In this document: positions 49,215 to 59,053 of the stretch, piece after piece | How the letters are laid out: the number at the start of each line of letters is the position of its first letter | Position numbering within the stretch: the stretch's first letter is position 1 | DNA from: UBA8949 sp942493365 | GTDB taxonomy: Bacteria; Bacillota; Clostridia; Saccharofermentanales; UBA5734 | Reading direction: 5' to 3' | Assembly (NCBI GenBank): GCA_942493365.1 | Contig: OW818697.1 | Span: 1,922,001-1,986,000 of the forward strand | DNA length: 64,000 nucleotides | Notes under the pieces: generated by a model | What the model was told of the DNA's origin: nothing | The model's input: only the letters and a program-made list of their open reading frames with translations | Databases searched by the model: none | Translations under genes and position numbers: made by a program

Positions 49215-50774
49215 ATGAGTGATTATGTCATTGAAATGCTGAACATCACCAAAGATTTTCCCGGCATCAGAGCCAATGATAACATCACCTTGCAACTGCG
49301 AAAAGGTGAAGTTCATGCTCTGCTTGGTGAAAACGGTGCCGGCAAAAGTACCCTGATGAGTGTTCTCTTCGGGTTGTACCAACCCGATGCCGGCATCATC
49401 AAAAAGAACGGCGAAATCGTCAAAATTTCCAACCCCAATGATGCCAATAAATTGAACATCGGCATGGTCCATCAGCACTTCATGCTGGTCGAAGTTTTTA
49501 CGATTCTCGAAAACATTATTTTGGGGGTAGAGCCCAATCTGTTTGGCGTTCTGCAAAAAAAGGATGCCCGCCAGAAAATTATCAGCCTCAGTCAACAATA
49601 TGGCTTGAGCATCGATCCCGATGCCAAAATCGAAGATGTTTCGGTCGGTATGCAGCAACGAGTTGAAATCCTTAAAATGCTTTATCGCGAAAATGAAATT
49701 CTGATTTTTGACGAACCTACTGCGGTTTTGACCCCACAGGAAATCAAGGAACTGATGGATATCATGCGCGGTTTGACCGCTGAGGGTAAATCCATTTTGT
49801 TCATCACGCACAAACTGAATGAGATTATCGATGTCGCCGACCGCTGTACTGTCCTGCGCAAGGGCAAATACATCGGTACTGTCGATGTTAATCATACAAC
49901 CAAAGAAGAGCTGTCACGCATGATGGTCGGCCGCGATATTCAATTTGAAATTGAAAAGAAGCGTATCGAAACCGGCACAACAGTTCTCAAAGTTGAGAAC
50001 GTCACCGTCCCCTCCAAATTACACAAAAACAATGCCGTTAAAAATGTTTCCTTTGACGTCAACGCCGGAGAAATTGTTTGTCTGGCCGGTATCGAAGGCA
50101 ATGGACAAAGCGAGTTTGTCTATGCTTTGACCGGAATCGAGAAGCTCAGCGGCGGTAAAATCACCCTCCTTGGGCGTGACATTACTCGAGCCAGCATCCG
50201 CAAAAGATCCAAACTGGGAATCAGTCATATCCCAGAGGATCGTCACCGCTATGGCCTGATTCTCGATTTCAATCTGGCCCAAAACCTGATCCTGCAAAGG
50301 TATTGGCAAAAGAAATACCAGGTCGCTGGTTTTATCAAATTCAAAGCCATTCACACCTATGCCGAGATCCTGATTGAGCAATACGACGTGCGTTGTGGAC
50401 AGGGCGCGGATACGATTGTTCGCAGTATGTCTGGCGGTAATCAGCAGAAGGCAATTGTTGCTCGTGAAATCGACAAAAATCCTGAACTGCTGGTGGCAAT
50501 CCAACCGACGCGCGGCTTGGATGTCGGTGCCATTGAGTATATTCACGCCCAATTGATCGCCCAGCGCGATGCCGGCAAAGCCGTCCTGCTGGTCTCGCTT
50601 GAACTCGACGAAGTCATGAGCGTTTCTGATCGAATCCTGATCATGTATGGCGGCGAAATCGTTGGTGAATTCCGCCCCAGTGAAACCACCGTCGAACAGA
50701 TTGGCCTCTATATGGCCGGTGCCAAACGCAATAGCGTGGTTGCCGCAGCAGCCGCCAAGGAGGTCACAAAATGA
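49215..50774 (+). CDS. Nucleoside ABC transporter ATPase (NupO/YufO-like)
   Basis: A 519-residue protein with two ABC domains in tandem, as in sugar and nucleoside importers. Domain 1 has Walker A LLGENGAGKSTLMSVL near 40, signature SVGMQQRVEI and Walker B LIFDEPTAVLTP. Domain 2 (from about 255) has the usual weaker P-loop GIEGNGQSEFVYAL, signature MSGGNQQKAIVARE and QPTRGLDVGA. GGGGG precedes the ATG. It overlaps the first permease gene by four bases. Confidence 0.93.
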   Translation: MSDYVIEMLNITKDFPGIRANDNITLQLRKGEVHALLGENGAGKSTLMSVLFGLYQPDAGIIKKNGEIVKISNPNDANKLNIGMVHQHFMLVEVFTILENIILGVEPNLFGVLQKKDARQKIISLSQQYGLSIDPDAKIEDVSVGMQQRVEILKMLYRENEILIFDEPTAVLTPQEIKELMDIMRGLTAEGKSILFITHKLNEIIDVADRCTVLRKGKYIGTVDVNHTTKEELSRMMVGRDIQFEIEKKRIETGTTVLKVENVTVPSKLHKNNAVKNVSFDVNAGEIVCLAGIEGNGQSEFVYALTGIEKLSGGKITLLGRDITRASIRKRSKLGISHIPEDRHRYGLILDFNLAQNLILQRYWQKKYQVAGFIKFKAIHTYAEILIEQYDVRCGQGADTIVRSMSGGNQQKAIVAREIDKNPELLVAIQPTRGLDVGAIEYIHAQLIAQRDAGKAVLLVSLELDEVMSVSDRILIMYGGEIVGEFRPSETTVEQIGLYMAGAKRNSVVAAAAAKEVTK

Positions 50775-51901
50775 AACGACCTAAAATTCGTATGTTGGGA
50801 CGACCCGGTTTTAACACCATCCTTTCCTCTGTGGTTTCAATTCTATTTGGATTGTTGGCCGGATTCCTTTTGTTGGTTTTCTTCAATGCTTCCAAATCCG
50901 TCAATGGTTTCGAACAGATTTTGACCAATGGTCTGGCAACCGCCGATAAAATGGCCAAGGTCCTTTATCAGGCCGCGCCGCTGATCATGACGGGTCTGAG
51001 TGTAGGTTTCGCCTTCAAGACCGGCCTCTTCAACATCGGCGCGTCCGGCCAATACCTGATGGGTGCCTTCTTCGGCCTCTATACCGGGGTTGTTTTGCAG
51101 TGGCCCTGGTGGGCAGCCTTGTTGGCGGCGATGCTGGGCGGCGCATTTTGGGGCTTGTGGCCTGGCTTGTTCAAAGCGCTGTTCAATGTCAACGAAGTTA
51201 TCACCTCGATCATGTTCAACTGGATTGGACTGTTTTTGGTCAATTTGTTGATGTCCAATATTCCCAAAATTTTATCCAATTATTACGGCGGTACAAATTC
51301 TGAACGGTCTGCCGAATTGTCCGCTGCCAATCCCGCAGCCATCATCCCAAAATGGGGGCTTGACAAGCTGTTCGATTCATCCTCATTTATGAATATCAGT
51401 ATATTTTTAGCGATTATCATGGCCATCATCATTCATATTGTGCTCAATAAAACGACCTTCGGTTATCAACTCAAGGCTTGCGGGCTTAATCGCAATGCCA
51501 GCATCTATGCCGGCATCAACGCCAAACGCAACATTGTCCTTTCGATGGTCATTGCCGGTGCGATGGCTGGAATTGGCGGCGGACTTTATTATCTCAGCGG
51601 AAACGCTCAGTATACGATCGAAAAGCTGTTGCTGCCAATGGGCTTTAATGGTATCCCGGTTGCTTTGTTGGCAACCTCCAGTCCGATTGGCATTATCTTC
51701 AGCGGCTTGTTTGTCTCCTATATTCAAGTCGGCGGCAACGCGCTCCAGCCAACCTTTGTCAAGGAAATCATCGATATTATCATCTCAGTTATCATTTATA
51801 TGAGCGCTTTCGCGCTGTTGATCAAGGGGCTGATCGCCAAGTTGTTTAAACCAAAGAAACCTGATCGCTTGACAGAAAACAACAAGGAGGATGTCAAATG
51901 A
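50771..51901 (+). CDS. Nucleoside ABC transporter permease (NupP/YufP-like)
   Basis: A 376-residue integral membrane protein of the branched-chain/ribose permease superfamily, with about nine membrane segments. AAPLIMTGLSVGFAFKTGLF and FNIGASGQYLMGA near 75-95 and LKACGLNRNASIYAGINAKR (ATPase-contact loop) near 235 are typical of BmpA-linked nucleoside permeases. It overlaps both neighbours by four bases (ATGA), so the three genes are coupled. Confidence 0.9.
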   Translation: MKRPKIRMLGRPGFNTILSSVVSILFGLLAGFLLLVFFNASKSVNGFEQILTNGLATADKMAKVLYQAAPLIMTGLSVGFAFKTGLFNIGASGQYLMGAFFGLYTGVVLQWPWWAALLAAMLGGAFWGLWPGLFKALFNVNEVITSIMFNWIGLFLVNLLMSNIPKILSNYYGGTNSERSAELSAANPAAIIPKWGLDKLFDSSSFMNISIFLAIIMAIIIHIVLNKTTFGYQLKACGLNRNASIYAGINAKRNIVLSMVIAGAMAGIGGGLYYLSGNAQYTIEKLLLPMGFNGIPVALLATSSPIGIIFSGLFVSYIQVGGNALQPTFVKEIIDIIISVIIYMSAFALLIKGLIAKLFKPKKPDRLTENNKEDVK

Positions 51902-52899
51902 ACGGATGGAATATTCTGGCTGATATTATCAGCGCAACGATAATTTTTGCCATCCCCTTGCTGGTTGTTGCGCTTGGCGGCATGTTTAGCGAACGGAGCG
52001 GCACGATCAACATTGCCCTTGAGGGCATCATGATCATCGGCGCATTGGCCAGTTGCCTGTTTCTCTTCGCGGCCAATGAATCGGGCTGGGGTGCTGCCAA
52101 TCCTATTCTGGCCATGTTTTGCGCGATCCTGATTGCGGCAGCAGCCGGTCTTGTCTTCTCCCTGATCCTGGCCTTCGCCGCGGTCAGCCTGAAGGCCGAT
52201 CAAACCATCGGCGGCACCGCTCTCAACATGTTCGCGCCGGCTTTCGCCATCGTTCTCACCTGGGCAATTCAGGGGCAGGGCCAGACGACCATTTATATCC
52301 CATCCTGGGTCAGTATCAGCCCCGAAGTTTTTGGACTGTCGTCTACCCTGGAACGAGGGTTCTTTGAACGGCTGTTCTTTACAAACTTTTATCTGACAAC
52401 ACCCATCGTCCTGATCCTGCTGGCAATTACGATTTTCATGATCTACAAAACCAGATTCGGTCTTCGTCTGCGTGCTTGCGGCGAGCATCCTCAGGCGGCT
52501 GACTCGGTCGGTATCAATGTCTATCGGCTGCGCTACACCGGCGTTGCTATTTCTGGCTTCCTGGGCGGCATCGGCGGACTGGCCTTCACCATCGCCGCGG
52601 GCTCTGGCTTTCAGTCGACCGTCGCCGGCTATGGCTTCTTCGCCTTGGCCGTCATGATCTTCGGCAATTGGAATCCCATCCGCATTTTTGGTGCGGCAAT
52701 TTTCTTTGCCTTATTCAAGGTTATCGGTTCTTACAGCGGCAGCATTCCCTTCCTGCCTAGCTTTGATGGCATTAAGAATGCTCAATATATCTATCAAATG
52801 CTGCCCTACATCGTCACGATGATTTTGCTCATCTTCACGTCCAAAAAATCGCGTGCCCCAAAAGCCGAGGGCATTCCTTACGACAAGAGTTCAAGATAA
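51898..52899 (+). CDS. Nucleoside ABC transporter permease (NupQ/YufQ-like)
   Basis: The second permease of the importer, 333 residues and about eight membrane segments. The N-terminal ALGGMFSERSGTINIALEGI, KADQTIGGTALNMFAPA and RLRACGEHPQAADSVGINVY near 195 are clear family blocks. The thymidine kinase gene begins 16 bp later, giving a transport-plus-phosphorylation unit for nucleosides. Confidence 0.9.
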   Translation: MNGWNILADIISATIIFAIPLLVVALGGMFSERSGTINIALEGIMIIGALASCLFLFAANESGWGAANPILAMFCAILIAAAAGLVFSLILAFAAVSLKADQTIGGTALNMFAPAFAIVLTWAIQGQGQTTIYIPSWVSISPEVFGLSSTLERGFFERLFFTNFYLTTPIVLILLAITIFMIYKTRFGLRLRACGEHPQAADSVGINVYRLRYTGVAISGFLGGIGGLAFTIAAGSGFQSTVAGYGFFALAVMIFGNWNPIRIFGAAIFFALFKVIGSYSGSIPFLPSFDGIKNAQYIYQMLPYIVTMILLIFTSKKSRAPKAEGIPYDKSSR

Positions 52900-52915
52900 A
52901 TTCAGGAGAATCGAT

Positions 52916-53524
52916 ATGGCAAAACTTTATTTTAAGTATGGCGCGATGGGCAGCAGCAAGACGGCTCAAGTGTTGATTACCAAATTCAACTACGAAGAAC
53001 GCGGTATGAAGGTCTGGTTGATCAAGCCGGCTACTGACACCCGCTTTGGCACCACAGTCATTAAATCGCGCATCGGCATTGAAGGCGTGGCTGACAATAT
53101 TCTGCCGACTGACGATTTACTGGGTCACTTCATGGCCCTTTCGGACGCACGGATCAATGTCGTCATTGCTGATGAATGTCAATTTTTTTCGGAGGCGCAG
53201 ATCGAGTCGCTACGAACCATTGTCGACGACTTCAACATTCCGGTCCTCTGTTTCGGACTACGGACTGATTTCAGGACGCGCCTCTTCCCCGGCAGCAGCC
53301 GACTGTTTGAGTTGGCCGACTCGATCACTGAAATCAAAACCATTTGCGATTGCGGCCTCAAAGCCACCGTCAACGCCCGCTTTGGGTCGGACGGCAAAAT
53401 AACTGTCCAGGGCGATCAGGTCTACCTGGGCGGCAACGAAAGCTATGTCGCGATGTGCTATAAATGCTGGCGGAAGAAAGTGCGCGATGCCGAGGCCGCC
53501 AGAGGCCGCCAGGAAGCGCTGTAA
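52916..53524 (+). CDS. tdk: Thymidine kinase
   Basis: Phosphorylates thymidine to dTMP in salvage. A 202-residue type II enzyme: P-loop YGAMGSSKTAQ near 8-18, IADECQFFSEAQI (Walker B and catalytic E) near 86, the thymidine lasso near YLGGNESYVAMC, and zinc cysteines in CDCGLKA and CYKCW. ATG 52916 follows AGGAG. It sits at the end of the bmp-nupOPQ genes, which presumably import its substrate. Confidence 0.94.
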   Translation: MAKLYFKYGAMGSSKTAQVLITKFNYEERGMKVWLIKPATDTRFGTTVIKSRIGIEGVADNILPTDDLLGHFMALSDARINVVIADECQFFSEAQIESLRTIVDDFNIPVLCFGLRTDFRTRLFPGSSRLFELADSITEIKTICDCGLKATVNARFGSDGKITVQGDQVYLGGNESYVAMCYKCWRKKVRDAEAARGRQEAL

Positions 53525-53525
53525 T

Positions 53526-54554
53526 TCAGTTGAACTTGAATATCTTGTTCACCAGACGGTAACTGGTCAGATTGATTCTGCGGCCAAGCTTGCCCGGTAG
53601 ATTCATCAAGGCTACGAAGCTCCTGAAACGAATATTATAGTACCATTCTGGATGCAGCTTTTTAAGCAGCATCCAATTGGGTCTGTTTTTCTCGAAATGC
53701 GTATCGTGACAAGCCAGCAGTTCAATCGACATGCTGATGGCAAATACGATGCGAATATAGTTTCGCATGTATTTCTGGAGTTTTTCGTCCAGCGTCAGAA
53801 TCATTTCCTTTTTATGCGCTTCGATCATCAGGCGGTTGACCAACAGCTGTTGGTCGATGCGCTTGATCATATTGGCTTCCGAAACCGACTGGTCAGCACG
53901 GCCAATGTAATAGCGATAGATGTCAAGGTTCAGGTAACACAATGATTTGGTATAGGGCAGCGGTACAAAGGCAAAAATGCTGTCAACATAAAAGGTGTGC
54001 TTGGGCAGTTCGAGGCCGCTCTGGCGCAGGATCTCGGTTCGGTAATAAAGGGTGTGCATGAGGAGGTATTGCGAGACGCCAAACATGCGCGTGTCTGCCC
54101 AGCCGATTATTTCATCTTCGGGGAAAACCATCGAAAAACGCATCGGGCGGCGTTTGTCTTCGTGGATTTTTTCATAGACATAATTGGCGATAAACAGATC
54201 AATCGGCGCAACTGAATGGGCCTGCTCACGCATCCTGGCCATCAGCGGCAGAGCGCTCTCCACATCCAGCCAATCGTCGGAATCGACGACCTTAAAATAT
54301 AAACCGGTGGCATGTCGTAAACCCTGATTGACACCCTCACCATGGCCGCCGTTGGACTGATGAATGACCCTGATGCACTGCGGATGATCGGCGGCGTAGC
54401 GGTCGGCAATGGCGGCTGTATCGTCTGTTGAACCATCGTTGACGATAATGATTTCGATTTCTTTTTCAGAACCGCAAGCCAGCAACGAATCAATACATTT
54501 ACTCATATAGGATGCCGAGTTATAACTGGGTATCGTGAAGGTAATTAGTTTCAT
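53526..54554 (-). CDS. Family 2 glycosyltransferase
   Basis: A 342-residue GT-A fold glycosyltransferase. ITFTIPSYNSASYMSKCIDS at the N-terminus, IIIVNDGSTDDTAAIAD near 35-55, NGGHGEGVNQGL near 70 and the metal-binding VVDSDDWLD near 92-100 are all present. No membrane span is seen. It probably adds a sugar to a cell-envelope polymer; donor and acceptor are unknown. It is convergent with tdk, the stops being one base apart. Confidence 0.87.
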   Translation of the reverse strand: MKLITFTIPSYNSASYMSKCIDSLLACGSEKEIEIIIVNDGSTDDTAAIADRYAADHPQCIRVIHQSNGGHGEGVNQGLRHATGLYFKVVDSDDWLDVESALPLMARMREQAHSVAPIDLFIANYVYEKIHEDKRRPMRFSMVFPEDEIIGWADTRMFGVSQYLLMHTLYYRTEILRQSGLELPKHTFYVDSIFAFVPLPYTKSLCYLNLDIYRYYIGRADQSVSEANMIKRIDQQLLVNRLMIEAHKKEMILTLDEKLQKYMRNYIRIVFAISMSIELLACHDTHFEKNRPNWMLLKKLHPEWYYNIRFRSFVALMNLPGKLGRRINLTSYRLVNKIFKFN

Positions 54555-54679
54555 GCAATATTTCCATTCTCATTATAATCCAGAATATGCTGAAGCAAAT
54601 TATTGCCGAAGCAACTAATTATACCTGAAAACAGGTCACAGTTGAAGTTAAAGATTATTATTCTTTTGAAGACTATTAT

Positions 54680-55768
54680 TCAAGCAGCCGCCACAAACTG
54701 GTTTTTGCCAGCTGCCTTGGCCAAGTACAATTTTTCGTCCGTCGTGCGAATAAATTCGTCAATCGTTTCCCCTTGGTACTGACTGATACCGCCACTTAGA
54801 GTGACCGTAATTTCATGTTCAAATTGCGCGTTGCCCAAGGCTTCAATGAGCCTTGATGCGCAAGACTGGGCTGCAGACAAATCTGTATCGGGCATGATGA
54901 TGACAAATTCCTCACCACCATAACGGCAGAGAATATCACTTGAACGTACCGTCTCACTCAAGACGCGAGCGACTTCTATGATGACACGATCGCCGGTCTG
55001 GTGCCCGTACTGATCGTTGATGTGCTTAAAATTATCGATGTCAGCAAAAATCAAAGCCAGTGGGGTTTTTATTTCGTTCGCCCGCTCGATTTCCGTTTGT
55101 AGAATTTCCATCGCTGTCACATGATTGAGCAGCATGGTCATCGAGTCGCGCCGAGCAATATCTTCAAGTATATGACTTTTCTCTTCAATCATATGCCGGT
55201 CACGGTATTGGCTGATTTTCATTTTGTAATGCATTTGTGACTGAATCCAGGCAAATATTGTAAAGAGCACCACATTAAAATTTGTCACATAAACTTGCTT
55301 GTCACCATCAATATAATTCGGAATAATGAAGGCAAAAGCCAGAGAGGCAGACAACAAGAGAATGATGCTTTGCCACGGTGGCATGTAAAGCGCAATCGTC
55401 ACACCAAATACAGCCATTAAATAGATCAAGACCATATCAACCTGCGGTTGTGTGTCACAGGTCATGGCAATACCGAAGGCCATAATGCTTAAGGCATAAA
55501 AGTATTGAATTGCTTTTGCCAGCAAAAGCGGAAATCTATGACTATTTACTCGAACGATCCAGATCAATGGGATCATTAAAAAGCTGGTGATCAAAAACGG
55601 CCAGGCCAACCAGGTCGTCTTGTATAAATAATCACTGGCATCAACCATCATATGTTGAATGATCGCCATGATTATTGACAATATTTTAAGCCGGGAAAAG
55701 TTGTCTTTCAAAACATCCCGCTCAAACTCTAATGTTCTGATTCTTTTTCTAAAAAACTTAATTGTCAT
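54680..55768 (-). CDS. Membrane-bound diguanylate cyclase
   Basis: A 362-residue protein with about six membrane segments in residues 30-185 and a C-terminal GGDEF domain (about 205-360). The active site reads CRYGGEEFVIIMP, so it should make cyclic-di-GMP, and RSSD five residues before it is a product-inhibition site. The N-terminal membrane part is not one I can name. An ATG four codons earlier (55780) is also possible. Confidence 0.88.
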   Translation of the reverse strand: MTIKFFRKRIRTLEFERDVLKDNFSRLKILSIIMAIIQHMMVDASDYLYKTTWLAWPFLITSFLMIPLIWIVRVNSHRFPLLLAKAIQYFYALSIMAFGIAMTCDTQPQVDMVLIYLMAVFGVTIALYMPPWQSIILLLSASLAFAFIIPNYIDGDKQVYVTNFNVVLFTIFAWIQSQMHYKMKISQYRDRHMIEEKSHILEDIARRDSMTMLLNHVTAMEILQTEIERANEIKTPLALIFADIDNFKHINDQYGHQTGDRVIIEVARVLSETVRSSDILCRYGGEEFVIIMPDTDLSAAQSCASRLIEALGNAQFEHEITVTLSGGISQYQGETIDEFIRTTDEKLYLAKAAGKNQFVAAA

Positions 55769-55835
55769 CTGTATCACCAAACCAGATTTGGTATTTTATA
55801 CCTTAATTCTATTTACGTCGATAATTAACAACTCT

Positions 55836-56711
55836 TTATGAAATTCGTATGGTATCCTTCTCTTCCAAAATCTTGACAAAAAGCGGCCTTTCGCAATACT
55901 TATCATTGGGGTAATGAAGTGTAAATATCAGTTCACCTTGCTTGGATCTAAAAATCATACCATGGCCACCATTTTCTTCAAACAGCAGGTGATCATGATG
56001 GATCCAGTTGCCATCGATCTCATCATTATCCGATGCCGCCAGCCCGACAGCATAGCCTTTGGGGCCGAAGCTTGACCACAGCATGATCAATCGTCCCTTC
56101 GCGGTTCGATGAAGGCAGGGTCCATCAGACAAATAGATATCATGATCGACGCCAAAGACTTGTTTGGCGTTGGGAAAGGGAACCGGCCACGGCGCATCAG
56201 CGGCGGTAAAAAGAACCTTGATCTCACCCGTTAAACCGCTCAGATCCGGCTTGAGTTTGGCTGCGCACATTTCGCCCTTCGGGTTTTGCTGGAAGGAATG
56301 ACTGAAGACCAGGAAGGGCACGCCCGCCCGATCAAAATACACTGTGCCATCCAAACAATCCCAGTCCGCAGGTGTAATCGGGCCATCGCTGTATGGCAGG
56401 AAGGGGCCGGTTGGCGAGTCAGATTTGAGCACCTGCATCCTGAGGCAACTGGTTTCGGATTTGAACGTCGCAAACAGATAGAACGAATCATGGTAAAAAT
56501 AGCATTCGGGAGCCCAATAGCAGCGATCTGCCCAGAAATCACCGCTGTTATGGAAAACCTCGATCGGTTCACTCCACTGCGTCAGGTCATCGCTGACATA
56601 ACAGTCGAAGCCATCCGCCAATCCCCAGGTCGTCTGTCCCCTTGTTCCGTACATGTAATAGTGACCATCAAACAAAAGAACAAAGGGGTCTCTGATGTTT
56701 ATACTATCCAT
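55836..56711 (-). CDS. GH43-like glycoside hydrolase
   Basis: A 291-residue five-bladed propeller enzyme. The general-base aspartate is in SINIRDPFVLLFDGHYYMYG, the pKa-modulating aspartate in WDCLDGTVYFD near 140, and the position of the usual acid glutamate reads YLSDGPCLHR with aspartate. That D-for-E change either marks a subgroup or weakens activity. The family acts on arabinan, xylan or related glycans, which would suit the xylose genes, though it is not near them. No signal peptide, so probably cytosolic. Confidence 0.78.
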   Translation of the reverse strand: MDSINIRDPFVLLFDGHYYMYGTRGQTTWGLADGFDCYVSDDLTQWSEPIEVFHNSGDFWADRCYWAPECYFYHDSFYLFATFKSETSCLRMQVLKSDSPTGPFLPYSDGPITPADWDCLDGTVYFDRAGVPFLVFSHSFQQNPKGEMCAAKLKPDLSGLTGEIKVLFTAADAPWPVPFPNAKQVFGVDHDIYLSDGPCLHRTAKGRLIMLWSSFGPKGYAVGLAASDNDEIDGNWIHHDHLLFEENGGHGMIFRSKQGELIFTLHYPNDKYCERPLFVKILEEKDTIRIS

Positions 56712-56910
56712 ATTTTAAGCTTTTCCACTCATACACCACCATTTCAAACACGTTTTGCCAATATTTTCAGGTACATGCATTATAGCATTTAGAATCCTTC
56801 AAGTCAGTATGATGATTTACCGTCACGGCTGAGAAATTGTCCAAAAAATGACTAAACTTTTTATTGCTTATCACGTATATATAAATAGACAGATTTAAGG
56901 AGCAGTTGCT

Positions 56911-58128
56911 ATGGCTGATGTGTTTTTGGCGAGACAACCCATTTTTGATGTCAAGCAAAATGTTTACGGCTATGAAATCTTTTATCGCAGCAGTGAAAAC
57001 AATGTTTTCGATAACACTGCGGGGGATGTTGCCACGGCCAGATCATTGTTGAATACATTTTTAACCTTTGGGCTCGACAATTTGACCAATAACAAACCAG
57101 CTTTCATCAATTTTGATGAGAGCTTTATTCAGGAAGATGTCCCGACCTTATTCCCGAGCAATTATTTGATCATCGAAATCCTTGAATCCGTGGTTCCTTC
57201 GGAGCTTGTAATTGAGAAGTGCCGCTCGCTCCGCGAAAAGGGCTACGTGCTTGCCTTGGACGATTTTGTCTTCCGGCCGGAATATATAGAACTTCTGGAC
57301 ATCGTCAACATTGTCAAACTTGACTTCAAAACGTTAAGTGTCGATGCTGCGCGAAACATCGTTTCGCGTTATAGCCGCAAGGAGAACCTGCAGTTTCTGG
57401 CCGAAAAGGTTGAGACACACGAAGAACTGGAATGTGCCCGCAAGATCGGTTGTTCTTTGTTTCAGGGTTATTATTTCGGCAAGCCGGTCATGCACCACGC
57501 TCAATCCCTGCAAAGCCTTGATGTATCATACTTCGGGCTGATGAACGCTATCAATCGCAATGAAATGGATTTCGTAGAAGTGACCAACATGGTCTTGCGG
57601 GATATGTCCCTGACCTATTATTTGCTCAAATTGGTCAATGCGCCTGCTTTCGGGATGATCAATCGCGTCAACTCGGTTCGTCACGCGTTGGTTGTGCTCG
57701 GCGAGCGCGAGATCAAGCGTTGGATTTCGTTGATTGTTCTGAACATCGTGGGCAAGGATAAGCCCAGCGAACTGGTCCAGCTTTCCCTGCTGCGTGCCCG
57801 TCTGGCTGAACAGTTGTCCATCCGCACCAGCCTCAAAGCCAATTCGGATCATTTCTTTTTGGCCGGGCTTTTTTCGATGCTGGACGCCATTTTGGATCGT
57901 TCTTTTGAAGAAATAGTCAACGAAATCTATCTGCCGGATGCCGTCAAACGCTATCTGCTCAACGGTAACAGTTATATCTTTCCGGTCATGAAATTGGTCA
58001 TTGCTTATGAACAGGGTGATTGGGAACAGGTGTTTTCGCTGACCAAAGAACTGGGCATCAACCAGACGGATATCATCGACTCCTACCGGAACGCCTTAAA
58101 ATGGCAGCGTGACCTTCGTTTGGCTTGA
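56911..58128 (+). CDS. EAL-HDOD signalling protein (YuxH-like)
   Basis: A 405-residue protein: an EAL-type domain (residues 1-200) followed by HDOD (about 205-390). The EAL start reads ARQPIFDVKQNVYGYEIFYR, where the EAL tripeptide is EIF; LALDDFVF and FLAEKVET keep only part of the metal site. Such YuxH-like proteins usually do not cut cyclic-di-GMP and may only bind it. The HDOD part (LLKLVNAPAFG, VRHALVVLGEREIKRW) is a signalling module. GGAG is upstream of the ATG. Confidence 0.88.
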   Translation: MADVFLARQPIFDVKQNVYGYEIFYRSSENNVFDNTAGDVATARSLLNTFLTFGLDNLTNNKPAFINFDESFIQEDVPTLFPSNYLIIEILESVVPSELVIEKCRSLREKGYVLALDDFVFRPEYIELLDIVNIVKLDFKTLSVDAARNIVSRYSRKENLQFLAEKVETHEELECARKIGCSLFQGYYFGKPVMHHAQSLQSLDVSYFGLMNAINRNEMDFVEVTNMVLRDMSLTYYLLKLVNAPAFGMINRVNSVRHALVVLGEREIKRWISLIVLNIVGKDKPSELVQLSLLRARLAEQLSIRTSLKANSDHFFLAGLFSMLDAILDRSFEEIVNEIYLPDAVKRYLLNGNSYIFPVMKLVIAYEQGDWEQVFSLTKELGINQTDIIDSYRNALKWQRDLRLA

Positions 58129-58235
58129 TTTATCATTCAGGGCTCTCCTCATGGCGTCGGTCGATGTCATTTGCCAATTGATGTCGGGTGTTATACAATG
58201 CCAACATAACGATCGACGAGGAGAAAATCAGTGTG

Positions 58236-58700
58236 ATGTATAAAACTGACAATCAAATCAAAAATGCTCTGGACATCAATGCTTGGAGAAATTTGTTGAA
58301 TGAAAAAATCGTCCTGTTCACCGGCATGATGCCGGAAATGAATCAGGATATCATGATGGATCTGGTCTGCCATTTACCGCAGTTCTGGCATTTTTCAAAA
58401 GCAATTCTAAAAAAACTGGAAAATCAGGATGACATTCGCCGCGATCCCACCCATTGGGCCCAGCTCAAAGAAATCCGCAAAGTTTTGGATATGGATCTGT
58501 TTAATGATCACAACAGTGCTGAAGCGCGCGCGAAATTGTCATCGGCAATTTTATTGGCCGGCGAACGGCATCCCCAGGGCGACCGTTTGACTGACGCTGA
58601 TCGTCAGTTCGTCATTGCGATGCTGAAGGACCCGAATTGCACGACCAGGACTCTGGTGATGGCCACCCTGTCTTATGTTGGCGGTCGCATTTTTATCTGA
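58236..58700 (+). CDS. Hypothetical protein, helical
   Basis: A 154-residue, probably all-helical cytosolic protein with no family I recognise. The start at 58236 (MYKTDNQIKNALDINAW) follows GAGGAG by about twelve bases; an upstream in-frame start at 58188 is possible but lacks a good site. It has good codon use and composition and no cysteine cluster or membrane segment beyond one cysteine. It follows the EAL-HDOD gene by 107 bp. Confidence 0.6.
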   Translation: MYKTDNQIKNALDINAWRNLLNEKIVLFTGMMPEMNQDIMMDLVCHLPQFWHFSKAILKKLENQDDIRRDPTHWAQLKEIRKVLDMDLFNDHNSAEARAKLSSAILLAGERHPQGDRLTDADRQFVIAMLKDPNCTTRTLVMATLSYVGGRIFI

Positions 58701-58766
58701 ATGCAGTCCGAAAGGTCTCGTTACAGATTGTTTACAGGCTTGTAACAAACTGACCGGCAAATCCTA

Positions 58767-58795
58767 TTGACATCCTAATGGGCCGTTGATAAACT
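58767..58795 (+). promoter_or_regulatory. Strong promoter with no annotated gene behind it
   Basis: Consensus TTGACA (58767-58772), 17 bp, TAAACT (58790-58795). It reads into the structured, gene-less stretch up to the terminator at 59054-59076. Confidence 0.7.
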
Positions 58796-58865
58796 AAGAG
58801 CAGGCTCCAGGGAATACCAAGAAAGTAACAGACTTTCGGAGTACCGCCACATTGAAAGATGTGGA

Positions 58866-59021
58866 ATGCGAAAAGTAATCGAAGCGTTCACGAAAGTGAG
58901 CAGGGAGATTGCAAGTCAGACAAGTGAATGTAGGTCGGAAAGTCACGATGATTGGGATGAACTCTTGATGATTCGTCACTGGAAGAAAAAGTTCAGGCGT
59001 ATGATTAAAGATTCGCAGTAA
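58866..59021 (+). CDS. Possible 51-residue small protein within the structured RNA
   Basis: An ATG directly after the CCACAT/ATGTGG hairpin opens a frame of 51 codons beginning MRKVIEAFTKVSREIASQ and ending in a basic stretch (HWKKKFRRMIKDSQ). Composition is protein-like and amphipathic. No convincing ribosome site is present (GATGTGG lies just upstream). Either this is a real small basic protein, or the frame is a by-product of the RNA. Unrecognised. Confidence 0.3.
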   Translation: MRKVIEAFTKVSREIASQTSECRSESHDDWDELLMIRHWKKKFRRMIKDSQ

Positions 59022-59053
59022 AGGGTACAAAGTCAGATTGTTAATGATTAAGG

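Noticed and set aside
51796..52488. 230-codon minus-strand frame
   Set aside because: Antisense to the NupQ-like permease; rich in Q, D and G as expected from a reversed membrane-protein sequence.
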